A stretch of 64,000 bases of DNA from Rhyzopertha dominica. Its lineage: Eukaryota > Arthropoda > Insecta > Coleoptera > Bostrichidae. Position 1 is the first letter of the stretch, and each line of letters starts with the position of its first letter. Under the pieces are notes generated by a model. The model saw only the letters and a list, made by a program, of their open reading frames with translations, was not told the DNA's origin and ran no database searches. Positions 61,691 to 64,000 of the stretch are shown here, piece after piece. Location: assembly GCA_025024175.1 (NCBI GenBank), contig QCXZ01000064.1:49993325-50057324 (forward strand), in the 5' to 3' direction. Both the position numbers and the translations under genes were made by a program.

Positions 61691-63184
61691 AAATATGGGC
61701 ACATGCCGCCAAAATTTTGAACAGTTTTTACATTGAATAAAAAGAGAACGCATCTAATATTTTTATAGGTAATCAATCAATAACGTCACAATGTTGGTTT
61801 GGTTTCCATCTTTATCAGATGATGACATCTTTAGTTAAACATAATGTTACAAGTTAAAGAAAATCACCACATCACAGTTAAAGAAATACATAGGAACCAA
61901 ACTTTATTAGCAAGAAAGTACCAAAAGCACGGCCAAAAGGACAGTACCACCCTTATAAAAGAAAATGTGTTCGTTATTGGCTAGAAGATGTCTTTAACCA
62001 TGGAAATCCATATCTGAGCAAATGGCGTAAGTTTACGCCCAAGACTTCAAAATGGTTCTTTTTTAGGATGAGGCGACACTATATTTAAACTTTCCAAACT
62101 ATGCACTAACCGTTGCGTTCGACAATATCTAAAGGTAATTTTCCCAATAGATGGATTGCTAAAATTCTGAGTGGGCACCTACTCCTTCTGATTGAAACCC
62201 ACTACTTTTAAGTAAACTAATAAATCAAACAAATTTATCTGAACCAAAAATGCCAAAAAGTTAACGAACATCAGTTTTGAACACTTGCTTTGAACGTTGA
62301 TTTAATAATATCTGCTGGTAAATGTTTCTGCATACTACAAATTACTATTTTTTTTTACTGAAACGTTATTTGGTCGTCCATTGAGCTGGGGGCTCAAAAG
62401 TAGTGCAACACCTTGCAGATCTGGCTTAATCTAGCATTAGATATGCACTTTTTGTTTATGTTGAAAAGAAAAAGGAGCGATAACGCTTTTACTCTCAATC
62501 TCGCCACGACAAGGCCACTTGAAGCAACGATTGTTACAACCCCCTAACTCAATTAGGCAACCAATTATTCAATTACTTTTCCTCCAACCTTAACAAAATT
62601 CATGGAAAAACTTTCTTTGTGTTGCATTACTTCTAAGCTCACATTTGAAGGTAAAAGTGAAGAATTTATCAAGCCTCATTAGATCTCTTTTTGTCTCGCT
62701 CTATATAAAGCGTACGAATATTACCCCTGAATATGATTGTTAACATAGCAAGTTAGTAACCTTCAAGCTGGAGGAATGAACCCTGAATTTAATTAGACCG
62801 CATTCAGAAATCAAAGCCATGAAAGTCAACATTTACCCTTTGTAAAGCGGTCTTACATACATACGCCGGCATGATATATTATTAAAACTTTCTTGTTTAA
62901 AATGTACACACAAATGATTATTCCGACGAATATTAACAGTTAAACAGTAATAGCCCGATCGAATGTGCTTGTTTGGTGATCAGCCTTCCAATCATTTCAG
63001 CGAATACTGTAAATTCCCCAGGGATGCTACAGCGGCAATAATGTAGTTAACTGACAGATACGCTTCGTCGAGCGCGTAATTAACATTGTGAAATTATGGA
63101 AACGTGCGAGATATTTCCCCGTAAAATGGCTATTTTATCATCAACATGCACATGCTTAAAGTATTGCCGTAAATTTACACTTAC

Positions 63185-63227
63185 TTCATTTGTTTAACTA
63201 TAGTACTTTTCCCCGACTCTCCGGCAC
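63185..63227 (-). CDS. Galphao: Galphao coding exon 2 (residues 40-54, P-loop)
   Basis: A 43-base micro-exon, too short for ordinary ORF scans. On the minus strand it follows acceptor tttttgcag and ends ATG AA before donor gtaagtg. It completes Gly40 and encodes AGESGKSTIVKQMK, the Walker A/P-loop (G1 box) that binds the nucleotide phosphates. The exact length of 43 bases and the split codons at both ends are a hallmark of Gi/Go genes, and the two trailing bases join with exon 3 to give Lys54. Exon 1 must lie beyond base 64000. Confidence 0.96.
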
Positions 63228-64000
63228 CTGCAAAAAACAGAATAAAAATTAGAGATGGCAATGTCTAATACATTCAGATACGTATAGTAACGTCATAGCA
63301 TGCACACATATTCTTAGATAACCCTCGTCATGTTTATGAATTAACGTCCATTCAATTCATATTTTTTACAACTCAATTTCCGCTATAATGATAGAGACGG
63401 TTACGGTTTATATCGGTCACACTGACAACCGATGCAGCGTAGGCCGATGCAGTTGCATTAGAACAGCATTAAGCCACCGAAGGTTTTCTGACCTTTTCAG
63501 TTAATGTAATTTTAAAAGTAATAAATTAATACACTTAATCGAACGACTAAATAAAATACTAAGGCCCGGTTGCACAAACATGGATCAAATTTAATCCGAG
63601 TTTAATCCCCTTCCAATCCCCAGCTTCCCGTAACATGCCCTACGTGGGAGCTCCACTAGCAGCAACAAGCGTGTCACCCCTCCAACCCAGTGCAGACGTA
63701 GTCGACCCGACGGTATATCCGGGAGCGGCAGAAATGCCTACCGTACGCTGGTTCAATCCAATCAATCAGCTTTCTTAAGTTGCCTAAGACTCATTATTAA
63801 TATTGTGCGCTATTTTCGCGTTACTAACTTCTGAAGAATCTGAAGTNTGTTGCGTTTTNAAAAAAAAATACGCCTAAATAGTTGGTTGGAAAAAAATGTA
63901 TGAAATNATTAACTAGACTTGATTTTTTTAATATAACATTATTTTTACTTTANTACTGTTAGAAACAAAATTTGACGACCTTTGGAACTTACTANGTATA
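63228..64000 (-). other. Galphao intron 1 (partial)
   Basis: Begins (reading leftwards) at some point beyond base 64000 and ends with acceptor gcag at 63228-63231. Contains a MITE-like terminus at about 63564-63610 and several Ns after 63846. No exon 1 (MGC… N terminus, KLLLLG) was found in this stretch on the minus strand. Confidence 0.8.
63564..63610 (+). repeat. MITE terminus GGCCCGGTTGCACAAA
   Basis: GGCCCGGTTGCACAAACATG followed by GATCAAATTTAATCCGAG, similar to 114-160. Only one end was recognised. Confidence 0.5.

Larger units (their letters stand above)
17016..63184 (-). other. Galphao intron 2 (about 46.2 kb)
   Basis: GT-AG intron on the minus strand (donor gtaag at 63180-63184, acceptor cag at 17016-17018). 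The G nucleotide-binding domain is split across it. It is filled with transposon relics listed separately. Stretches in which I recognise nothing: 18500-19440, 22000-23460, 24900-25600, 26400-31300 (except a few Ns and AT-rich DNA), 32650-33180, 33310-34280, 42050-44790, 48730-51700, 53500-54880, 55000-56080, 58000-60650 and 61700-63180, apart from features listed there. Confidence 0.9.

Overview
The window is AT-rich animal nuclear DNA, almost certainly from an insect. The evidence is spliced GT-AG exons, insect-type transposon relics (mariner, maT, hAT, THAP-type, Penelope, R1-like LINE) and insect-like wording of the one host protein. The species cannot be named from the sequence.

Host gene: one gene, on the minus strand, fills nearly the whole window. 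It is the Go-type heterotrimeric G protein alpha subunit (Galphao). Six coding exons are present: 63185-63227, 16874-17015, 7338-7498, 4894-5022, 4712-4841 and 1154-1495. They join in frame and would give residues 40-354 of a 354-residue protein. The first coding exon (myristoylated N terminus, residues 1-39) lies beyond base 64000. Exon lengths of 43, 142, 161, 129, 130 and 342 bases and the intron phases match the classical Gi/Go layout. Introns run from 52 bases (intron 5) to about 46.2 kb (intron 2). The protein carries all G-box residues, the catalytic Arg179 and Gln205 and the pertussis-toxin cysteine Cys351, but ends LRNCGLY where Go proteins normally end LRGCGLY.

Everything else is intronic and dominated by decayed mobile DNA. 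Intron 6 (1496-4711) holds a scrambled mariner. Intron 4 (5023-7337) holds a 23-bp hairpin and a tRNA-like SINE piece. Intron 3 (7499-16873) holds two relics of DDE transposases with an SPDLTPLD-type motif; one lies in a 2.26-kb TIR element that itself carries a nested 947-bp hAT-type MITE with 8-bp target duplications. Intron 2 (17016-63184) holds paired TTAA-flanked elements (19.5 and 34.3 kb), two THAP-domain elements (20.9 and 23.5 kb), an R1-like LINE end (26.2 kb), a 1.1-1.26-kb repeat pair (31.3 and 52.2 kb), a hAT relic with a perfect 73-bp hairpin inside it (35.9-37.3 kb), mariner and maT relics (37.4 and 39.8 kb), several foldback elements (33.2, 41.7, 45.4-46.3, 60.7 kb), a LINE with RNase H (46.9-48.1 kb) and a Penelope-like endonuclease remnant (57.1 kb).

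No second host gene, RNA gene, CRISPR array or bacterial-type system was found. The most interesting items are the altered C-terminal receptor-contact residue of Galphao, the perfect 73-bp inverted repeat at 36411-36585, and the modular foldback family around 45.4-48.7 kb, one copy of which is nested in a LINE.
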